This document shows positions 28,884 through 40,804 of a stretch of DNA of 64,000 bases, in pieces. Both the position numbers and the translations under genes were made by a program. The notes below the pieces were generated by a model that worked only from the letters and a program-made list of their open reading frames with translations, was not told the origin of the DNA and made no database searches. Location: assembly GCA_018240785.1 (NCBI GenBank), contig JAFEFC010000016.1, positions 121,699-185,698 of the forward strand, read 5' to 3'. The number at the start of each line of letters is the position of its first letter. Positions within the stretch are counted from its first letter, which is position 1. This stretch comes from Pseudomonadota bacterium (GTDB lineage: Bacteria; Pseudomonadota; Gammaproteobacteria; Burkholderiales; Rhodocyclaceae).

Positions 28884-30026
28884 TCAGTCGGCCTGGCGGC
28901 GCAGGAAGGCCGGGATGTCGTAGGTGCCGATGCCGTTGGTGCTCATCGCCTCGACCGTCGTGCGGCGGCCGCTGCGGATCACCGCAGGCACGTCGAGGTT
29001 GTTCATGTCGACCGTGCCGCCGCTCATCGGGCCATAGGTGCCGGTGCCGGCCACCACCTGCATCACCGGCTGGCGCACTGCGCGCGGCGTACCCAGGCCA
29101 GTGGCTACGACGGTGATGCGGATGCGGTCTTCCATCGTCTCGTCGAACACGGTGCCGTACTTGACGAAGGCTTCGGGCGCGGCGAAAGCTTGCACCGTCT
29201 TCACTGCGTCACGCACTTCCGACATCTTCAGCGACTTGCTGGCGGTGATGTTGATCAGCACGCAGCGCGCACCGGACAGCTCGGTGCCTTCGAGCAGCGG
29301 CGACACGGCAGCCTGCTCGGCGGCGATGCGCGCGCGATCCATGCCGGCCGCCTCGGCCGAACCCATCATGGCGCGGCCCATCTCCGCCATTGCCGTGCGC
29401 ACGTCCTGGAAGTCGACGTTGACCAGGCCGGGCACGTTGATGATCTCGGCGATGCCGCCCACCGCTGAGCGCAGCACGTTGTCGGCGGAACGGAAGCACT
29501 CCTCGAAGCCGGCATCGTCGCCGAAGACGTCGAGCAGCTTGTCGTTGAGCACCACGATCAGCGAGTCGACGTGGCGGGTGAGCTCCTCGACACCGCTCTC
29601 GGCGACGCGGATGCGGTTCTCGAAATCGAAGGGCTTGGTGACCACCGCGACGGTGAGGATGCCCATTTCCTTGGCGATCTCGGCCACCACCGGCGCCGCG
29701 CCGGTGCCGGTGCCGCCACCCATGCCACCGGTGATGAACACCATGTGCGCGCCCTCGAGCGCGGCGGCGATCGTGTCGCGCGATTCCTGTGCCGCAGCGC
29801 GGCCAGCTTCAGGCTTCGAACCCGCCCCCAGGCCGGTGGTGCCGAGCTGGACCTTGTGCGACGCGAGGCAGCGGTTCAGCGCCTGCGCATCGGTGTTCGC
29901 GGTGATGAACTGCACGCCCTGAACGCCTTCACGGATCATGTGATCCACGGCGTTACCGCCCGCACCGCCAACGCCGATCACCTTGATGATCGTCCCGGTC
30001 GGTTCCTTCTCAATGATTTCAAACAT
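28884..30026 (-). CDS. ftsZ: Cell division protein FtsZ
   Basis: A 380-aa FtsZ, the tubulin-like GTPase of the Z-ring. The signature GGMGGGTGTGAAP binds nucleotide, and the T7 loop NVDFQDVRTAM holds the catalytic aspartates. The C-terminal peptide DIPAFLRRQAD is the binding site for FtsA and ZipA. I use ATG 30026 (MFEIIEKE); a TTG-initiated form is 5 residues longer. A 141-bp gap to ftsA probably holds an extra ftsZ promoter. Confidence 0.98.
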   Translation of the reverse strand: MFEIIEKEPTGTIIKVIGVGGAGGNAVDHMIREGVQGVQFITANTDAQALNRCLASHKVQLGTTGLGAGSKPEAGRAAAQESRDTIAAALEGAHMVFITGGMGGGTGTGAAPVVAEIAKEMGILTVAVVTKPFDFENRIRVAESGVEELTRHVDSLIVVLNDKLLDVFGDDAGFEECFRSADNVLRSAVGGIAEIINVPGLVNVDFQDVRTAMAEMGRAMMGSAEAAGMDRARIAAEQAAVSPLLEGTELSGARCVLINITASKSLKMSEVRDAVKTVQAFAAPEAFVKYGTVFDETMEDRIRITVVATGLGTPRAVRQPVMQVVAGTGTYGPMSGGTVDMNNLDVPAVIRSGRRTTVEAMSTNGIGTYDIPAFLRRQAD

Positions 30027-30083
30027 TTGCCTCGCCTCCAAGAATAACGATCCTGCTATCCACCGAACGCCGACCGGGCTTTA

Positions 30084-30116
30084 TTTAGTATTGGCCGCAG
30101 AGTTTACTACTAAATC
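30084..30116 (-). promoter_or_regulatory. AT-rich inverted repeat between ftsA and ftsZ
   Basis: ATTTAGTA (30084-30091) and TACTAAAT (30109-30116) form an 8-bp dyad with a 17-base spacer in the ftsA-ftsZ gap, an unusually AT-rich patch in this cluster. It may be an operator or part of an ftsZ promoter. Confidence 0.35.
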
Positions 30117-30167
30117 TGGACCCGGACGCAAGCCAACATTCAAAACGACTGGGCTCTCCCGCGCCGC

Positions 30168-31397
30168 TCAGAAATTCTTCTCGAACCACGACTTCATGCG
30201 GCCGAAGACCTGCCGCACGCTGCGCGTCTCGCGCGCCTGGATGCCGCGCCGACGCTGGGCCGCGCCCTCCATCACGAGGCCCATCGCGGTCGCATAACGC
30301 GGCTGGCATACGACATCGGCCAGGCCGCCGTCGTACTGCGGCGCACCGACGCGCACCGGCATGTGGAACACGTCCTCGCCGAGCTCCACCATGCCGCGCA
30401 TCACCGACGAGCCGCCGGTGAGCACGATGCCCGACGACAACAGCTCCTCGTAGCCGCTGCGGCGCAGTTCCGCCTGCACCAGCTCGAACAGTTCCGACAC
30501 GCGCGGCTCGATCACGTCCGCCAGCGCCTGGCGCGACAGCTTGCGCGGCGGACGGTCGCCGACGCCCGGCACCTCGATCATGTCGTCCGGCTCGGCGAGC
30601 TGATGCATGGCCACGCCCTGGTGGATCTTTATCTCCTCGGCCTCGGCGGTCGGCGTGCGCAGCGCCATCGCGATGTCGTTGGTGATCTGATCGCCGGCGA
30701 CCGGGATGACGGCGGTGTGGCGGATGGCCCCCTGGGTGAACACCGCGATGTCGGTGGTGCCGCCACCGATGTCGACCAGGCATACGCCCAACTCCTTCTC
30801 GTCCTCGGTCAGCACCGCGTAGCTGGAGGCGAGCGGCTGCAGGATGAGGTCCATGACCTCCAGCCCGCAGCGACGCACGCACTTGATCACGTTCTGGGCC
30901 GCCGACACCGCGCCGGTGACGATGTGCACCTTCACTTCCAGGCGCACGCCGCTCATGCCGATCGGCTCGCGCACGCCGCCCTGGCCGTCGATGATGAATT
31001 CCTGCGTCAGGATGTGCAGGATCTGCTGCTCGGCCGGAATCGGCATCGCGCGCGCGACCTCGATCACGCGCTCGACGTCCATCGGCGAGACTTCCTTCTC
31101 CTTGATCGCGACCGTGCCGCTGGAGTTGAAGCTCTTGATGTGGCTGCCGGCGATGCCGGTATAGACGTCGTGGATCTTGCAGTCGGCCATCAGCTCGACT
31201 TCCTGGATCACGCGCGAGATCGCATCCACCGTGGCTTCGATGTTCACCACCACGCCGCGCTTGAGTCCGCTGGTCGGCTGCGTGCCGAGGCCGATCACAT
31301 TCAGCCGCCCGTCAGGTCGCGCCTCGGCCACCATGCAGGTGACCTTGGAGGTGCCGATATCCAGCCCGACGATCAGATCCTTGTATTCCTTGCTCAT
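30168..31397 (-). CDS. ftsA: Cell division protein FtsA
   Basis: A 409-aa FtsA, the actin-like membrane tether of FtsZ. The nucleotide-binding motifs DIGTSKVTCMV and DIGGGTTDIAVF and the adenosine motif TGGSSVMRG are present. The C-terminal amphipathic membrane-targeting helix is visible (VFGRMKSWFEKNF). ATG 31397 overlaps the ftsQ stop by 4 bases; longer in-frame starts lie inside ftsQ. Confidence 0.97.
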   Translation of the reverse strand: MSKEYKDLIVGLDIGTSKVTCMVAEARPDGRLNVIGLGTQPTSGLKRGVVVNIEATVDAISRVIQEVELMADCKIHDVYTGIAGSHIKSFNSSGTVAIKEKEVSPMDVERVIEVARAMPIPAEQQILHILTQEFIIDGQGGVREPIGMSGVRLEVKVHIVTGAVSAAQNVIKCVRRCGLEVMDLILQPLASSYAVLTEDEKELGVCLVDIGGGTTDIAVFTQGAIRHTAVIPVAGDQITNDIAMALRTPTAEAEEIKIHQGVAMHQLAEPDDMIEVPGVGDRPPRKLSRQALADVIEPRVSELFELVQAELRRSGYEELLSSGIVLTGGSSVMRGMVELGEDVFHMPVRVGAPQYDGGLADVVCQPRYATAMGLVMEGAAQRRRGIQARETRSVRQVFGRMKSWFEKNF

Positions 31398-32254
31398 TTC
31401 TTGCCCTTGACTGACGCAGCCGCCGCCGGTGTCGCGCTGGCGACCGGCGTCAACGCGAAACCGCTCGGATAGCGGAGATCCGCCACCGCGACCTGTAATC
31501 CAACCTGTTCCTGCACTTTCGGCCACACGGCGATGAAGCGTGCCAGCCTGTCCTTGAGCGGCGCGCGTTCCTGTTCGCGGCCGAGCACGATCACCATGCC
31601 GTTGTCCAGCGTCAGACGCCACGCTTCGCGCGCCGACAGCGCCAGGCCGACCAGCTTGAAGCCCAGCGGCTGCAGCATCGCCGAAAACTCCCTGTGCCGC
31701 GCCAGCAACCAGCCGGACGAGCCCTGCGGCCCATCGAACTGCGGCATCTGCGCGTTGCTGGCGGCAGTGAAGACCTCGCCGAACCGGTTCACCAGGCGGG
31801 CATCCCCGCTGTCGGACACCGTCCAGTAAGCGACGGCCTGGTGCTCCTCCAGGCGCAGTTCCACCGCGTCGGGCCAACGCCGGCGCACCTCGGCGCGCCG
31901 TACCCAGGGCAGCTTCTCGTAGGCCGCACGGATCTCTTCCAGATCCATGGTGAAGAAGTTGCCGCGGATCGCGGTGCGCGCGACATATTCCAGTTGCGCC
32001 TCGGTCACCAGGGCTGGCGGGGTCTGCACGATCAGCTCGCGCACCGGGAACAGCGGTCGCGACACGAACCAGATGACCAGCGCCCAGCCCAGGCCGACCG
32101 CCGCGAACAGCATCAGCAGGTCGGAGATCAGGTTGAGCAGCGCTGGACGATGCCAAAGCCCGGTTTCGGGAACCTGCGCGCGCACGCCCGCCCCCGCCCC
32201 CGCGCGACCGCGGGTGACGACAGGACCGGCGAGGTGGGCGCGCAGTTCAGCCAA
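31394..32254 (-). CDS. ftsQ: Cell division protein FtsQ
   Basis: A 286-aa FtsQ, which links early and late divisome proteins. A cytoplasmic tail of about 40 residues precedes one transmembrane helix ([19 protein letters not shown]). A POTRA domain ([21 protein letters not shown]) and the beta domain follow, and the tail is Ala/Lys-rich. The start appears to be TTG 32254, supported by a GAGGGGG ribosome site about 7 bases upstream and overlap with the ddl stop. Confidence 0.93.
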   Translation of the reverse strand: MAELRAHLAGPVVTRGRAGAGAGVRAQVPETGLWHRPALLNLISDLLMLFAAVGLGWALVIWFVSRPLFPVRELIVQTPPALVTEAQLEYVARTAIRGNFFTMDLEEIRAAYEKLPWVRRAEVRRRWPDAVELRLEEHQAVAYWTVSDSGDARLVNRFGEVFTAASNAQMPQFDGPQGSSGWLLARHREFSAMLQPLGFKLVGLALSAREAWRLTLDNGMVIVLGREQERAPLKDRLARFIAVWPKVQEQVGLQVAVADLRYPSGFALTPVASATPAAAASVKGKK

Positions 32255-33158
32255 GGCGGGCCCCCTCGAGGATCTTCAGGCACAGCGCCTCGAAACCGAG
32301 GCCGGCCACCCGGGCCGACATCGGCACCAGGGAATGCGCCGTCATGCCTGGCGCGGTGTTCATTTCGAGCAGGTAGGGGCGACCGTCCTCGGTCAGGATC
32401 AGGTCGGCGCGCCCCCAGCCACGGCAACCGAGCATGCGCGCGCACTTCATCACCAGCGCCTGCAGCGCCGCCTCCTGCTCCGCGGGCAGGCCACTCGGGC
32501 AGTCATAACGCGTGTCGTCGGTGAAATACTTGTTCTGGTAGTCGTAATTGCCCCCCGGCGCGACGATGCGCACCAGCGGCAGTGCCCGGTCTTCCAGGAA
32601 TGGGGCCGTCAGTTCGGCGCCGGCGATGAATTCCTCGGCGATCACCAGGCTGTCGTAGCGCGCCGCCAGCTCCCAGGCGGCCTTCAACTGCCCGGCCTCG
32701 GTCACCTTGGTGGCGCCCATGCTCGAGCCCTCGTGCACCGGCTTGACGAAGATCGGCAAGCCCAGGTCGCGCGCGACCGCATCCCAGTCGCTGTCGGCGT
32801 CGAGGATCGCGTAGCGCGGCGTCGGCAGGCCGGCGGCCAGCCACACCATCTTGGTGCGCCACTTGTCCATCGACAGCGCCGACGCCATCACGCCGCTGCC
32901 GGTGTAGGGAATGCCCATCAGCTCGAGCGCCCCCTGCACCGTGCCGTCCTCGCCGCCACGGCCATGCAGGGCGATGAAGACGCGGTCGTAGCCTTCTTCC
33001 TTGAGGACGTGCAGGTCGCGCTCGGCCGGATCGAAGGCATGCGCATCGACCCCCACGCCCTGCAGCGCGGCCAGCACCGCGCGCCCGGACATCAGCGACA
33101 CCTCGCGCTCGGCGGAATTGCCACCGAACAGAACCGCAACCTTGCCGAACCGCTTCAC
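32247..33158 (-). CDS. ddl: D-alanine--D-alanine ligase
   Basis: A 303-aa DdlB-type ATP-grasp ligase that makes the D-Ala-D-Ala end of the peptidoglycan stem peptide. The N-terminal [19 protein letters not shown] and C-terminal [24 protein letters not shown] motifs (Mg2+ ligands) are intact, as is the [12 protein letters not shown] serine-loop region. Its start overlaps the murC stop by 4 bases. Confidence 0.97.
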   Translation of the reverse strand: MKRFGKVAVLFGGNSAEREVSLMSGRAVLAALQGVGVDAHAFDPAERDLHVLKEEGYDRVFIALHGRGGEDGTVQGALELMGIPYTGSGVMASALSMDKWRTKMVWLAAGLPTPRYAILDADSDWDAVARDLGLPIFVKPVHEGSSMGATKVTEAGQLKAAWELAARYDSLVIAEEFIAGAELTAPFLEDRALPLVRIVAPGGNYDYQNKYFTDDTRYDCPSGLPAEQEAALQALVMKCARMLGCRGWGRADLILTEDGRPYLLEMNTAPGMTAHSLVPMSARVAGLGFEALCLKILEGARLG

Positions 33159-34570
33159 GCCTGCTCCTCGTAGTTGGCGAGCTTGCCCGGCACCGCGCCG
33201 ATGCTGCCCGCACCCATGGTGATCACCACATCGCCGTCGCGCGCCGCCGACAGGATGGCCGCCGGCATGCCGACAATGTCCTCCACAAACACCGGCTCGA
33301 CCCTGCCTGCCACCCGCAGCGCACGGGCCAGGGCGCGCCCGTCGGCGGCAACGATCGGTGCCTCACCCGCCGCATAGACTTCGGCCAGCAGCAGCGCGTC
33401 GACCGTCGACAGCACCTTGACGAAGTCGTCGAAACAGTCGCGCGTGCGCGTGTAGCGATGCGGCTGGAAGGCCAGCAGGAGGCGCCGGCCGGGAAATGCG
33501 CCACGTGCGGCGGCCAGGGTCGCCGCCATCTCGACCGGGTGATGGCCGTAATCGTCGATCAGCGTGAAGCTGCCGGCGGACTGGCCGTCCTGATCCTGCA
33601 GCGGCACTTCGCCATAGCGCTGGAAGCGCCGGCCAACGCCGCGGAATTCCGCCAGCGCCTTGATGATCGCTGCATCGGGCACCTGCACCTCGGTGGCGAC
33701 GGCAATCGCCGCCAGTGCATTGAGCACGTTGTGCATGCCCGGCAGGTTCAGCTCGATCGGCAGGCGCGTGGTCGTGCCGTTGACCCGCACCGCATCGAAC
33801 AACATGCGGCCGCCCTCGGCGCGGATGTTCTCGGCGCGGATGTTGGCCGTGTCGGACAGGCCGTAGCGCACGATCTGCTTCGACACCAGCGGCATGATGG
33901 AGCGCACGTGCGGGTCGTCCTCGCACAGCACCGCGACACCATAGAAGGGCAGCCGCTGCAGGAAATCGACGAAGGCCTGCTTGAGCCGCGCGAAATCATG
34001 GCCGTAGGTGTCCATGTGGTCGGCGTCGATGTTGGTGACGACCGAGATCACCGGGCTGAGCATCAGGAAGGACGCGTCGGACTCGTCCGCCTCTGCCACC
34101 AGGAAATCGCCCTTGCCCAGATGCGCATTGGCACCGGCAGCGTTGAGGCGCCCACCGATGACGAAAGTCGGATCCATGCCACCCTCGGCGAGGATGCTGG
34201 CCACCAGCGAGGTCGTCGTGGTCTTGCCGTGCGTGCCGGCGATCGCGACGCCGCTCTTGAGGCGCATCAGCTCGGCGAGCATCTGCGCTCGCGGCACCAC
34301 CGGAATGTGCTTCGCACGCGCCGCCACCACTTCAGGATTGTCGTTCTTCACCGCGGTGGACACCACCAGCGCATCGGCGCCGGCGATGTTAGCCGCGTCG
34401 TGCCCCTGCATCACGCAGGCGCCCATCGCGCGCAGTCGGCGCGTCGTGGTGGTGTCGCCCAGATCCGAACCGCTGACGACGTAACCCTGGTTCACCAGCA
34501 CCTCAGCGATGCCGCTCATGCCAGAGCCGCCGATGCCGACGAAATGGATGTGTTTGACCTTGTGTTTCAT
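33155..34570 (-). CDS. murC: UDP-N-acetylmuramate--L-alanine ligase
   Basis: A 471-aa MurC adding the first amino acid to UDP-MurNAc. The N-terminal nucleotide motif [18 protein letters not shown], the P-loop [13 protein letters not shown] and the C-terminal domain [10 protein letters not shown] are all present. It overlaps murG and ddl by 4 bases each. Confidence 0.98.
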   Translation of the reverse strand: MKHKVKHIHFVGIGGSGMSGIAEVLVNQGYVVSGSDLGDTTTTRRLRAMGACVMQGHDAANIAGADALVVSTAVKNDNPEVVAARAKHIPVVPRAQMLAELMRLKSGVAIAGTHGKTTTTSLVASILAEGGMDPTFVIGGRLNAAGANAHLGKGDFLVAEADESDASFLMLSPVISVVTNIDADHMDTYGHDFARLKQAFVDFLQRLPFYGVAVLCEDDPHVRSIMPLVSKQIVRYGLSDTANIRAENIRAEGGRMLFDAVRVNGTTTRLPIELNLPGMHNVLNALAAIAVATEVQVPDAAIIKALAEFRGVGRRFQRYGEVPLQDQDGQSAGSFTLIDDYGHHPVEMAATLAAARGAFPGRRLLLAFQPHRYTRTRDCFDDFVKVLSTVDALLLAEVYAAGEAPIVAADGRALARALRVAGRVEPVFVEDIVGMPAAILSAARDGDVVITMGAGSIGAVPGKLANYEEQA

Positions 34571-35637
34571 GAATTGCCTCCGTCGGCGAGTTCCTCGCAG
34601 ACGCGCGCGACCGCCTCGGTGGCGCGCAGCCTGGCCTGCGCGCGGGCGTTGTCGGCCATCTGCAGCAAGCGCTGACGGTCGGTGCTGGCGAGGATGCCGG
34701 CCAGTCGTTCGGCAGTGAGTTCGTTCTGCGGCAACAGCCAGGCTGCGCCCCTGTCGGCCAGGAAGCGCGCGTTGCCGGTCTGGTGATCATCCACCGCATG
34801 CGGGAAGGGCACGAGCAGGCTGGCCGCACCGACAGCCGCCAGCTCCGCCACGGTGAGCGCGCCGGCGCGGCAGATCACCAGATCCGCCGCGGCGTAGGCG
34901 CTCGCCATGTCGTCGATGAAGGGGCGCAGCTCGCCCTGCACGCCGGCAGCCGCATAGGCGGCGCGCAAGGCCTCCAGCTGCTTCTCGCCCGCCTGGTGTA
35001 CCACCGTGGGCCGCGCGGCGGCCGGCAGGCGGGCGAGCGCCTGCGGCACGGTGTCATTGAGCACCGCCGCGCCCAGGCTGCCCCCGACCACCAGCAGGCG
35101 CAGGGGGCCACTGCGGCCGGCGAATCGCTCCGCCGGCGAAGCGACCGCAGCAATCTCGTCTCGCACCGGATTGCCAACCCAGTTCGCGCCCTTCAACACG
35201 GACGGAAAACCCGACAGCACGCGGTCGGCCACGCCGGCGAGCACGCGGTTGGCCAGCCCCGCCACCGAATTCTGCTCGTGCAGCACCAAAGGCCGCCCGA
35301 GCAGCGCCGCCATCATGCCGCCGGGAAAGGTGATGTAGCCGCCCATGCCGAGCACCACGTCGGGGCGCACACGGCGCAGTTCGCGCAGCGCCTGCGCGAA
35401 ACCGGACAACAGGTTGAGGGGCAGCATCAGCTTGCGCAGCAAGCCCTTGCCGCGCAGTGCGCCGAAGCGCACCCAGGCGGTGTCGTAGCCGCGCTGCGGG
35501 ACAATGCGCGCCTCCATGCCGTCCGGGTTGCCCATCCAGACGACGCGCCAGCCCTTCGCGCGCAGGGTTTCCGCCACCGCCACGCCGGGAAAGATGTGGC
35601 CGCCGGTTCCGCCGGCCATCACCATCAGCGTCTTCAT
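34567..35637 (-). CDS. murG: Lipid II synthase (GlcNAc transferase) MurG
   Basis: A 356-aa MurG glycosyltransferase that converts lipid I to lipid II at the inner face of the membrane. The G-loops [10 protein letters not shown] and [10 protein letters not shown] and the UDP-GlcNAc site [13 protein letters not shown] are present. ATG 35637 overlaps the ftsW stop; longer in-frame extensions lie antisense-free inside ftsW and are not real. Confidence 0.97.
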   Translation of the reverse strand: MKTLMVMAGGTGGHIFPGVAVAETLRAKGWRVVWMGNPDGMEARIVPQRGYDTAWVRFGALRGKGLLRKLMLPLNLLSGFAQALRELRRVRPDVVLGMGGYITFPGGMMAALLGRPLVLHEQNSVAGLANRVLAGVADRVLSGFPSVLKGANWVGNPVRDEIAAVASPAERFAGRSGPLRLLVVGGSLGAAVLNDTVPQALARLPAAARPTVVHQAGEKQLEALRAAYAAAGVQGELRPFIDDMASAYAAADLVICRAGALTVAELAAVGAASLLVPFPHAVDDHQTGNARFLADRGAAWLLPQNELTAERLAGILASTDRQRLLQMADNARAQARLRATEAVARVCEELADGGNS

Positions 35638-36896
35638 GGCGTCGTTCCGCGCTTGAGCTGCCGCACTTCCCAGTCCACGCGCAGCAGGATGGCCAGCGCC
35701 ACGCAATTGGCCACCACGCCCGAGCCGCCGAAGCTCATCAACGGCAGGGTCAGGCCCTTGGTGGGCAGCAACCCCATGTTCACACCCATGTTGATGAAGG
35801 ACTGCACGCCGAACCACAGCCCGATGCCCTGCGCAACGAGGCCGGAGAAGTAGCGCTCGAGCTTGATCGCCTCGCGCCCGATGACGAAGGCGCGCTGCAC
35901 CAGCAGCGCGAACAGCGCGACCACCACCGCGACGCCGACGAGGCCGAGTTCCTCGGCGATCACCGCGAGCAGGAAGTCGGTGTGCGCCTCGGGCAGGTAG
36001 AAGAGCTTCTCGACGCTGGCACCCAGGCCGACGCCGAACCATTCGCCACGGCCGAAGGCGATCAGCGCATGCGACAACTGGTAGCCCTTGCCGAAGGCGT
36101 CCTGCCACGGATCCATGAAGCCGAACAGGCGGTCGCGGCGATAAGGGGACGTCCAGATGAGGATGATGAAGCCGATCACCGCGACGACGGCCAGCAGCGC
36201 GAACACGCGCACATTCACGCCGCCGAGGAACAGCACGCCGAAGGCAATCGTCGTGATGACGACGAAGGCGCCGAAGTCCGGCTCGCGCAGCAACAGGAAG
36301 CCGACGAACAGGATCACCGCCATCATCGGCAGGAAACCGTGGCGGAAACTGCCCATCACGTCGAGCTTGCGCACCGTGTAGTCGGCCGCGTAGAGCGCGG
36401 CGAAAATCTTCATCAGCTCGGAGGGCTGCAGGTTGATCGGCCCGAAGCCGAGCCAGCGCTGCGCGCCGTTGACTTCGCGCCCCAGGCCTGGAATCAGCAC
36501 GACGATAAGCAGCACCACGCCCGACACGAACAGCGCCGGCGCCAGCCGCTGCCACTGCGTCATCGGCAACTGGAAGGCCGCCAGCCCGGCAACGATGCCC
36601 ACGCCCACGAAGACGGTGTGACGGATCAGGAAGTAATACTGCTGATAGCCGGTGAAGCGGCTTCCTTCCGCCGTGGCGATGGAGGCGGAATACACCATGA
36701 CGAGACCGAGCAGCAGCAACCCGAGCGCCGACCAGATCAGCAGCGGGTCCAGCTCGTTCGCCGGTCCGGTAGGCCGCGCGAGACGGCCGGCGCTGCGCGC
36801 CGCTTGGCTCGACCGCGGACGACGCCGGAAAGGCATCAGCCCGGCCATGAAGGCCCCGATCCGGGAAGGCGAACGTTCGGCGGCACCCGTATTCAT
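35634..36896 (-). CDS. ftsW: Peptidoglycan glycosyltransferase FtsW
   Basis: A 420-aa SEDS-family polymerase of septal peptidoglycan. A basic cytoplasmic N-terminus of about 50 residues precedes ten predicted helices. Family motifs are [29 protein letters not shown] and [16 protein letters not shown], followed by [17 protein letters not shown]. It works with FtsI, which is encoded in the same cluster. Confidence 0.97.
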   Translation of the reverse strand: MNTGAAERSPSRIGAFMAGLMPFRRRPRSSQAARSAGRLARPTGPANELDPLLIWSALGLLLLGLVMVYSASIATAEGSRFTGYQQYYFLIRHTVFVGVGIVAGLAAFQLPMTQWQRLAPALFVSGVVLLIVVLIPGLGREVNGAQRWLGFGPINLQPSELMKIFAALYAADYTVRKLDVMGSFRHGFLPMMAVILFVGFLLLREPDFGAFVVITTIAFGVLFLGGVNVRVFALLAVVAVIGFIILIWTSPYRRDRLFGFMDPWQDAFGKGYQLSHALIAFGRGEWFGVGLGASVEKLFYLPEAHTDFLLAVIAEELGLVGVAVVVALFALLVQRAFVIGREAIKLERYFSGLVAQGIGLWFGVQSFINMGVNMGLLPTKGLTLPLMSFGGSGVVANCVALAILLRVDWEVRQLKRGTTP

Positions 36897-38293
36897 CGCG
36901 GACTCACTTCCGGCAGGCGGCGCACCGCGGTGATGAACACCTCGGCGCGGTGGGCGTAGTTGCGGAACATGTCCAGGCTGGCGCAGGCAGGCGACAGCAG
37001 CACGACATCACCGGGCTGCGCCAGCGCATGGGCGCGTTCGACGGCGCGGTCGAGGTCGGCGGCGTGCTCCAGCGGCACGCCACAGCCATCGATCGCCGCC
37101 TCGATGCGTGCCGCGTCACGCCCGATCAGCACCACCGCGCGCGCATGACGCGCAAGCGCATCGGCGAGCGGCGAGAAGTCCTGCCCCTTGCCGTCGCCAC
37201 CGGCAATCAGCACGACCGGACTCGACAGGCCATCGAGGGCAGCGACGGTGGCGCCGACATTGGTGCCCTTGGAGTCGTCGTAGTAACGTACGCCGTCCGC
37301 CCGCTCGGCCACCAGTTCGACCCGGTGCGGCAGGCCGCGAAAGGCCTTCAGGCCGTCGACCAGCGTCTGCGGCGCGATGCCCAGCCCGCCCTCGCACAGC
37401 GCCAGCGCCGCCAGCGCATTCGCCGCGTTGTGACGGCCTGCGAGCGGCAACTCGTCGAACGCCAGCAGACGCACGCGACCGCGTGCCAGCCAGGAGCGTC
37501 CCTCTGCGTCGAGCAGGCCGTAGTCGTCATCGGTCGCCGCCGGCCCGGTGCCGAAGCGGATCGTGCGCCGCCCCGGAAGCGCCATCGCCTCGACGCGGGC
37601 ATCGTCACGATTGAGCACCTGCGTGCCCTGCCCCTGGAAAATCGCCGCCTTGGTCGCTGCGTAGTCGTCGACATCGACGTAGCGATCGAGGTGGTCGTCG
37701 GTGACGTTGAGCACGGTGGCGGCATCGGCATCGAGCCCGGCCATGGTCTCGATCTGGAAACTGGACAGCTCGAGCACCCAGCATTGCGGCAGGTGCAGTC
37801 CCAGCTCAAGGCGCTCCATCAGCACGTCCAGCGCCGCCGGGCTGATGTTGCCGGCCGCCACTGCATCCAGGCCCGCCGCCTGCGCCAGCGCGGCGGTGAG
37901 CGCGGTGGTGGTGGTCTTGCCGTTGGTGCCGGTGATGGCGAGGATGCGGGTCTGGCCGCGCACGCCCAGTTCGTCCAGCGCCTGCGCGAACAGGCTCATC
38001 TCGCCGGTGACCGGCACGCCGCGGCGACGCGCCTCGGCGACGACGCCGACGCGAGGGTCGATACCGGGGCTGACGGCGACGAAATCGACGCCGTCGAGCA
38101 CCTCGGCGCCGAAGGCGCCGGTGATGAGCTCGGCCAGCGGCGCATCCTCGCGCAGCGCGTCAACGCCCGGCGGCTGCGCGCGGCTGTCGGCGACGCGCAC
38201 GCGCGCGCCCCGCAGCGCGCACCAGCGCGCCATTGCCAGCCCCGACTCGCCGAGCCCCAGCACCAGGACGTGTTTTCCGGTCAATGCACTCAT
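36893..38293 (-). CDS. murD: UDP-N-acetylmuramoyl-L-alanine--D-glutamate ligase
   Basis: A 466-aa MurD adding D-Glu to the stem peptide. The P-loop [13 protein letters not shown], the [10 protein letters not shown] motif and the C-terminal [14 protein letters not shown] substrate motif are present. ATG 38293 overlaps the mraY stop by 4 bases; upstream in-frame codons belong to mraY. Confidence 0.97.
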   Translation of the reverse strand: MSALTGKHVLVLGLGESGLAMARWCALRGARVRVADSRAQPPGVDALREDAPLAELITGAFGAEVLDGVDFVAVSPGIDPRVGVVAEARRRGVPVTGEMSLFAQALDELGVRGQTRILAITGTNGKTTTTALTAALAQAAGLDAVAAGNISPAALDVLMERLELGLHLPQCWVLELSSFQIETMAGLDADAATVLNVTDDHLDRYVDVDDYAATKAAIFQGQGTQVLNRDDARVEAMALPGRRTIRFGTGPAATDDDYGLLDAEGRSWLARGRVRLLAFDELPLAGRHNAANALAALALCEGGLGIAPQTLVDGLKAFRGLPHRVELVAERADGVRYYDDSKGTNVGATVAALDGLSSPVVLIAGGDGKGQDFSPLADALARHARAVVLIGRDAARIEAAIDGCGVPLEHAADLDRAVERAHALAQPGDVVLLSPACASLDMFRNYAHRAEVFITAVRRLPEVSPR

Positions 38294-39378
38294 CGCAGTT
38301 TCAGCGTCGACAGGCCGAACAGCACCAGCATGATGGTGATGATCCAGAAGCGGACCACCACTTGCGTTTCCTTCCAGCCGCTCAGCTCGTAATGGTGGTG
38401 CAGCGGCGCCATGCGGAAGATGCGCTTGCCGCCGCTGGCCTTGAAGTAGAGCACCTGCACCATCACCGACAGCGTCTCGGCGACGAACAGGCCGCCCATG
38501 ATGAAAAGCACGATCTCCTGGCGCACGACCACCGCGATCGTGCCGAGCGCGGCACCGAGCGCGAGCGCGCCGACGTCGCCCATGAAGACTTCGGCCGGAT
38601 ACGCGTTGAACCACAGGAAGCCCAGGCCCGCACCGCAGATCGCACCGCAGAACACCGCCAGTTCGCCGGCGCCAGGGACGTAGGGCACCCCGAGATATTT
38701 CGAGAAGCCTGCGTGGCCTGCGACGTAGGCAAAGATGGCCAGCGCACCGGCGACCATGACCGTCGGCATGATCGCCAGGCCATCGAGACCATCGGTCAGG
38801 TTAACTGCATGGCTGGTGCCGTTGATGACGAAGTAGGTAAGCGCGATGAAGCCGAGCACACCCAGTGGATAGGCCACCGCCTTGAAGAAAGGCACGATCA
38901 GTTCGGTCTGGGCCGGCGTTGCGGCGGTGAGGCCGAGGAACATCGCCGCGGCGAGCGCGATGACCGAGGTCCACAGATACTTCCAGCGGCTGGCGAGCCC
39001 CTTCGGATCGCGATGCACGACCTTGCGCCAGTCGTCGACCCAGCCCACCGCGCCGAACCCGAGCGTGACCAACAGGGTCACCCACACGTAGCTGTTCTTC
39101 AGGTCGCCCCACAGCAGCACGGTGATGCCGATCGCGATGAGGATCAAGGCGCCGCCCATCGTCGGAGTTCCGGCCTTGGTCAGGTGCGACTTGGGCCCGT
39201 CATCGCGCACCGCCTGGCCGATCTTCTTCGCGGTGAGCCAGCGGATCACGCCCGGACCGGCGACGAGCGAGATCACCAGCGCGGTGAGCGCAGCGAGCAC
39301 CGTCCTCAGCGTGATGTAGCCGATGACATTGAAACTGCGGATGTCCTGGCCAAGCCAGAGGGCAAGTTCGAGCAGCAT
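38290..39378 (-). CDS. mraY: Phospho-MurNAc-pentapeptide transferase
   Basis: A 362-aa polytopic MraY that makes lipid I on undecaprenyl phosphate. Conserved aspartates lie in [11 protein letters not shown] and [14 protein letters not shown], with further motifs [11 protein letters not shown] and PLHHHYE. It is separated from murF by a single base, the tightest non-overlapping junction of the cluster. Confidence 0.98.
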   Translation of the reverse strand: MLLELALWLGQDIRSFNVIGYITLRTVLAALTALVISLVAGPGVIRWLTAKKIGQAVRDDGPKSHLTKAGTPTMGGALILIAIGITVLLWGDLKNSYVWVTLLVTLGFGAVGWVDDWRKVVHRDPKGLASRWKYLWTSVIALAAAMFLGLTAATPAQTELIVPFFKAVAYPLGVLGFIALTYFVINGTSHAVNLTDGLDGLAIMPTVMVAGALAIFAYVAGHAGFSKYLGVPYVPGAGELAVFCGAICGAGLGFLWFNAYPAEVFMGDVGALALGAALGTIAVVVRQEIVLFIMGGLFVAETLSVMVQVLYFKASGGKRIFRMAPLHHHYELSGWKETQVVVRFWIITIMLVLFGLSTLKLR

Positions 39379-39379
39379 G

Positions 39380-40804
39380 TTACGAGCCGGTAGGTTTCAC
39401 GGGGGGCGAATTGTGCACTGCCGCAAGCGCGTCCGCCACCCTTTCCATCCGCATGAAGCGGGACCCTTTCACCAGCACCACGCTATCCGCATCCAGCCGC
39501 CGGGCCAGCGACGCGACCAATGCCTCGACCGACGAAAAATGGTGGCCGCCCTCGCCGAAATTTCGCGCCGCCACTGCGCTCATGTCGCCCAGCGCGTACA
39601 GGCCGTCTATCCCTTTGCTCTTGGCGTAGCCGCCGATCTCGTCGTGCAGTTGCGCACTCGCATCGCCGATCTCGCCCATGTCGCCGAGCACCAGCCAGGT
39701 GTGTCCCGGCATGGCAGCCAGCACATCGATGCCGGCGCGCACCGAGTCGGGGTTGGCGTTGTAGCTGTCGTCCAGCACCACCGAACCGTTGAGCCCGACG
39801 CGGCGTTGCAGCCGCCCGCGCGTACCGCTGAAGCCGGCCAGGCCATCGGCCACCGCGTCGTGCGACACTCCGGCGGCCAGGCAGGCGGCCGCGGCACCGA
39901 CCGCATTGCGAACGTTGTGCATGCCCGGCACCTGCAGGTCGAACCCGAGCCGACCCTGCGGCGTCTCGAGTTCGATGCGGGCACCGAAACCGCGCAGGGT
40001 ACTCTCGGCACGCACGTCGGCGGGCTTGTCGATACCGAATGTCACAATCGCGCGGCCCGCGTTCAGCGCACGCCAGTAGTCGGCATAGGCTTCGTCGGCA
40101 TTGACGATGGCCACGCCGCCGGCGCCCAGGCCTTCGTAGATAGATCCTTTCTCGCGCGCGACCTCATCCAGCGAGCCGACGCCTTCCAGGTGCGCGCGCT
40201 GGGCGTTGTTGACGATCGCCACCGTCGGGCGTGCCAGCCGCGTCAGGTAAGCGATCTCGCCAGGATGGTTCATGCCCATCTCGATCACCGCCGCGCGGTG
40301 AAAGTCGCGCAACTTCAGCAAGGTGAGGGGCAGGCCGATGTCGTTGTTGAGATTGCCTTGCGTCGCCAGCACCGCCTCCTCGCCGAAGCCCTCGCGCTGC
40401 GCCTGGGCGCGCAGGATGGCGGCGCACATTTCCTTCACGGTGGTCTTGCCGTTGCTGCCGGTGACGCCGATCATCGGGACGGCGAAACGCGCGCGCCAGG
40501 CGGCGGCCAAAGTGCCGAGCGCAAGCCGCGTGTCATCGACGACGACGAGCGGCAGCGCCGCCTCGGCCTGCAGGTTGAGCTGAGCACTTGCCCAGCGGGT
40601 ATCGACCATCGCCGCTGCGGCGCCGGCGGCGCCAGCGGCGGCAAGGAATTCGTGGCCGTCGAAGCGCTCGCCGCGCAGCGCAACAAACAACTGCCCGGGG
40701 GCGAGCGTGCGGCTGTCGCTGGTCACCGAATCGAAGTGCGCCTTGCCGACTGCACGCGCACCGTGCGCCGCGAGCGCCCGCAGGGCGTCGTCGAGCATCA
40801 TCAT
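39380..40804 (-). CDS. murF: UDP-MurNAc-tripeptide--D-alanyl-D-alanine ligase
   Basis: A 474-aa MurF that adds the D-Ala-D-Ala dipeptide made by Ddl. The P-loop is [14 protein letters not shown], and the [16 protein letters not shown] and [15 protein letters not shown] motifs are present. It overlaps the murE stop by 4 bases. Confidence 0.97.
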   Translation of the reverse strand: MMMLDDALRALAAHGARAVGKAHFDSVTSDSRTLAPGQLFVALRGERFDGHEFLAAAGAAGAAAAMVDTRWASAQLNLQAEAALPLVVVDDTRLALGTLAAAWRARFAVPMIGVTGSNGKTTVKEMCAAILRAQAQREGFGEEAVLATQGNLNNDIGLPLTLLKLRDFHRAAVIEMGMNHPGEIAYLTRLARPTVAIVNNAQRAHLEGVGSLDEVAREKGSIYEGLGAGGVAIVNADEAYADYWRALNAGRAIVTFGIDKPADVRAESTLRGFGARIELETPQGRLGFDLQVPGMHNVRNAVGAAAACLAAGVSHDAVADGLAGFSGTRGRLQRRVGLNGSVVLDDSYNANPDSVRAGIDVLAAMPGHTWLVLGDMGEIGDASAQLHDEIGGYAKSKGIDGLYALGDMSAVAARNFGEGGHHFSSVEALVASLARRLDADSVVLVKGSRFMRMERVADALAAVHNSPPVKPTGS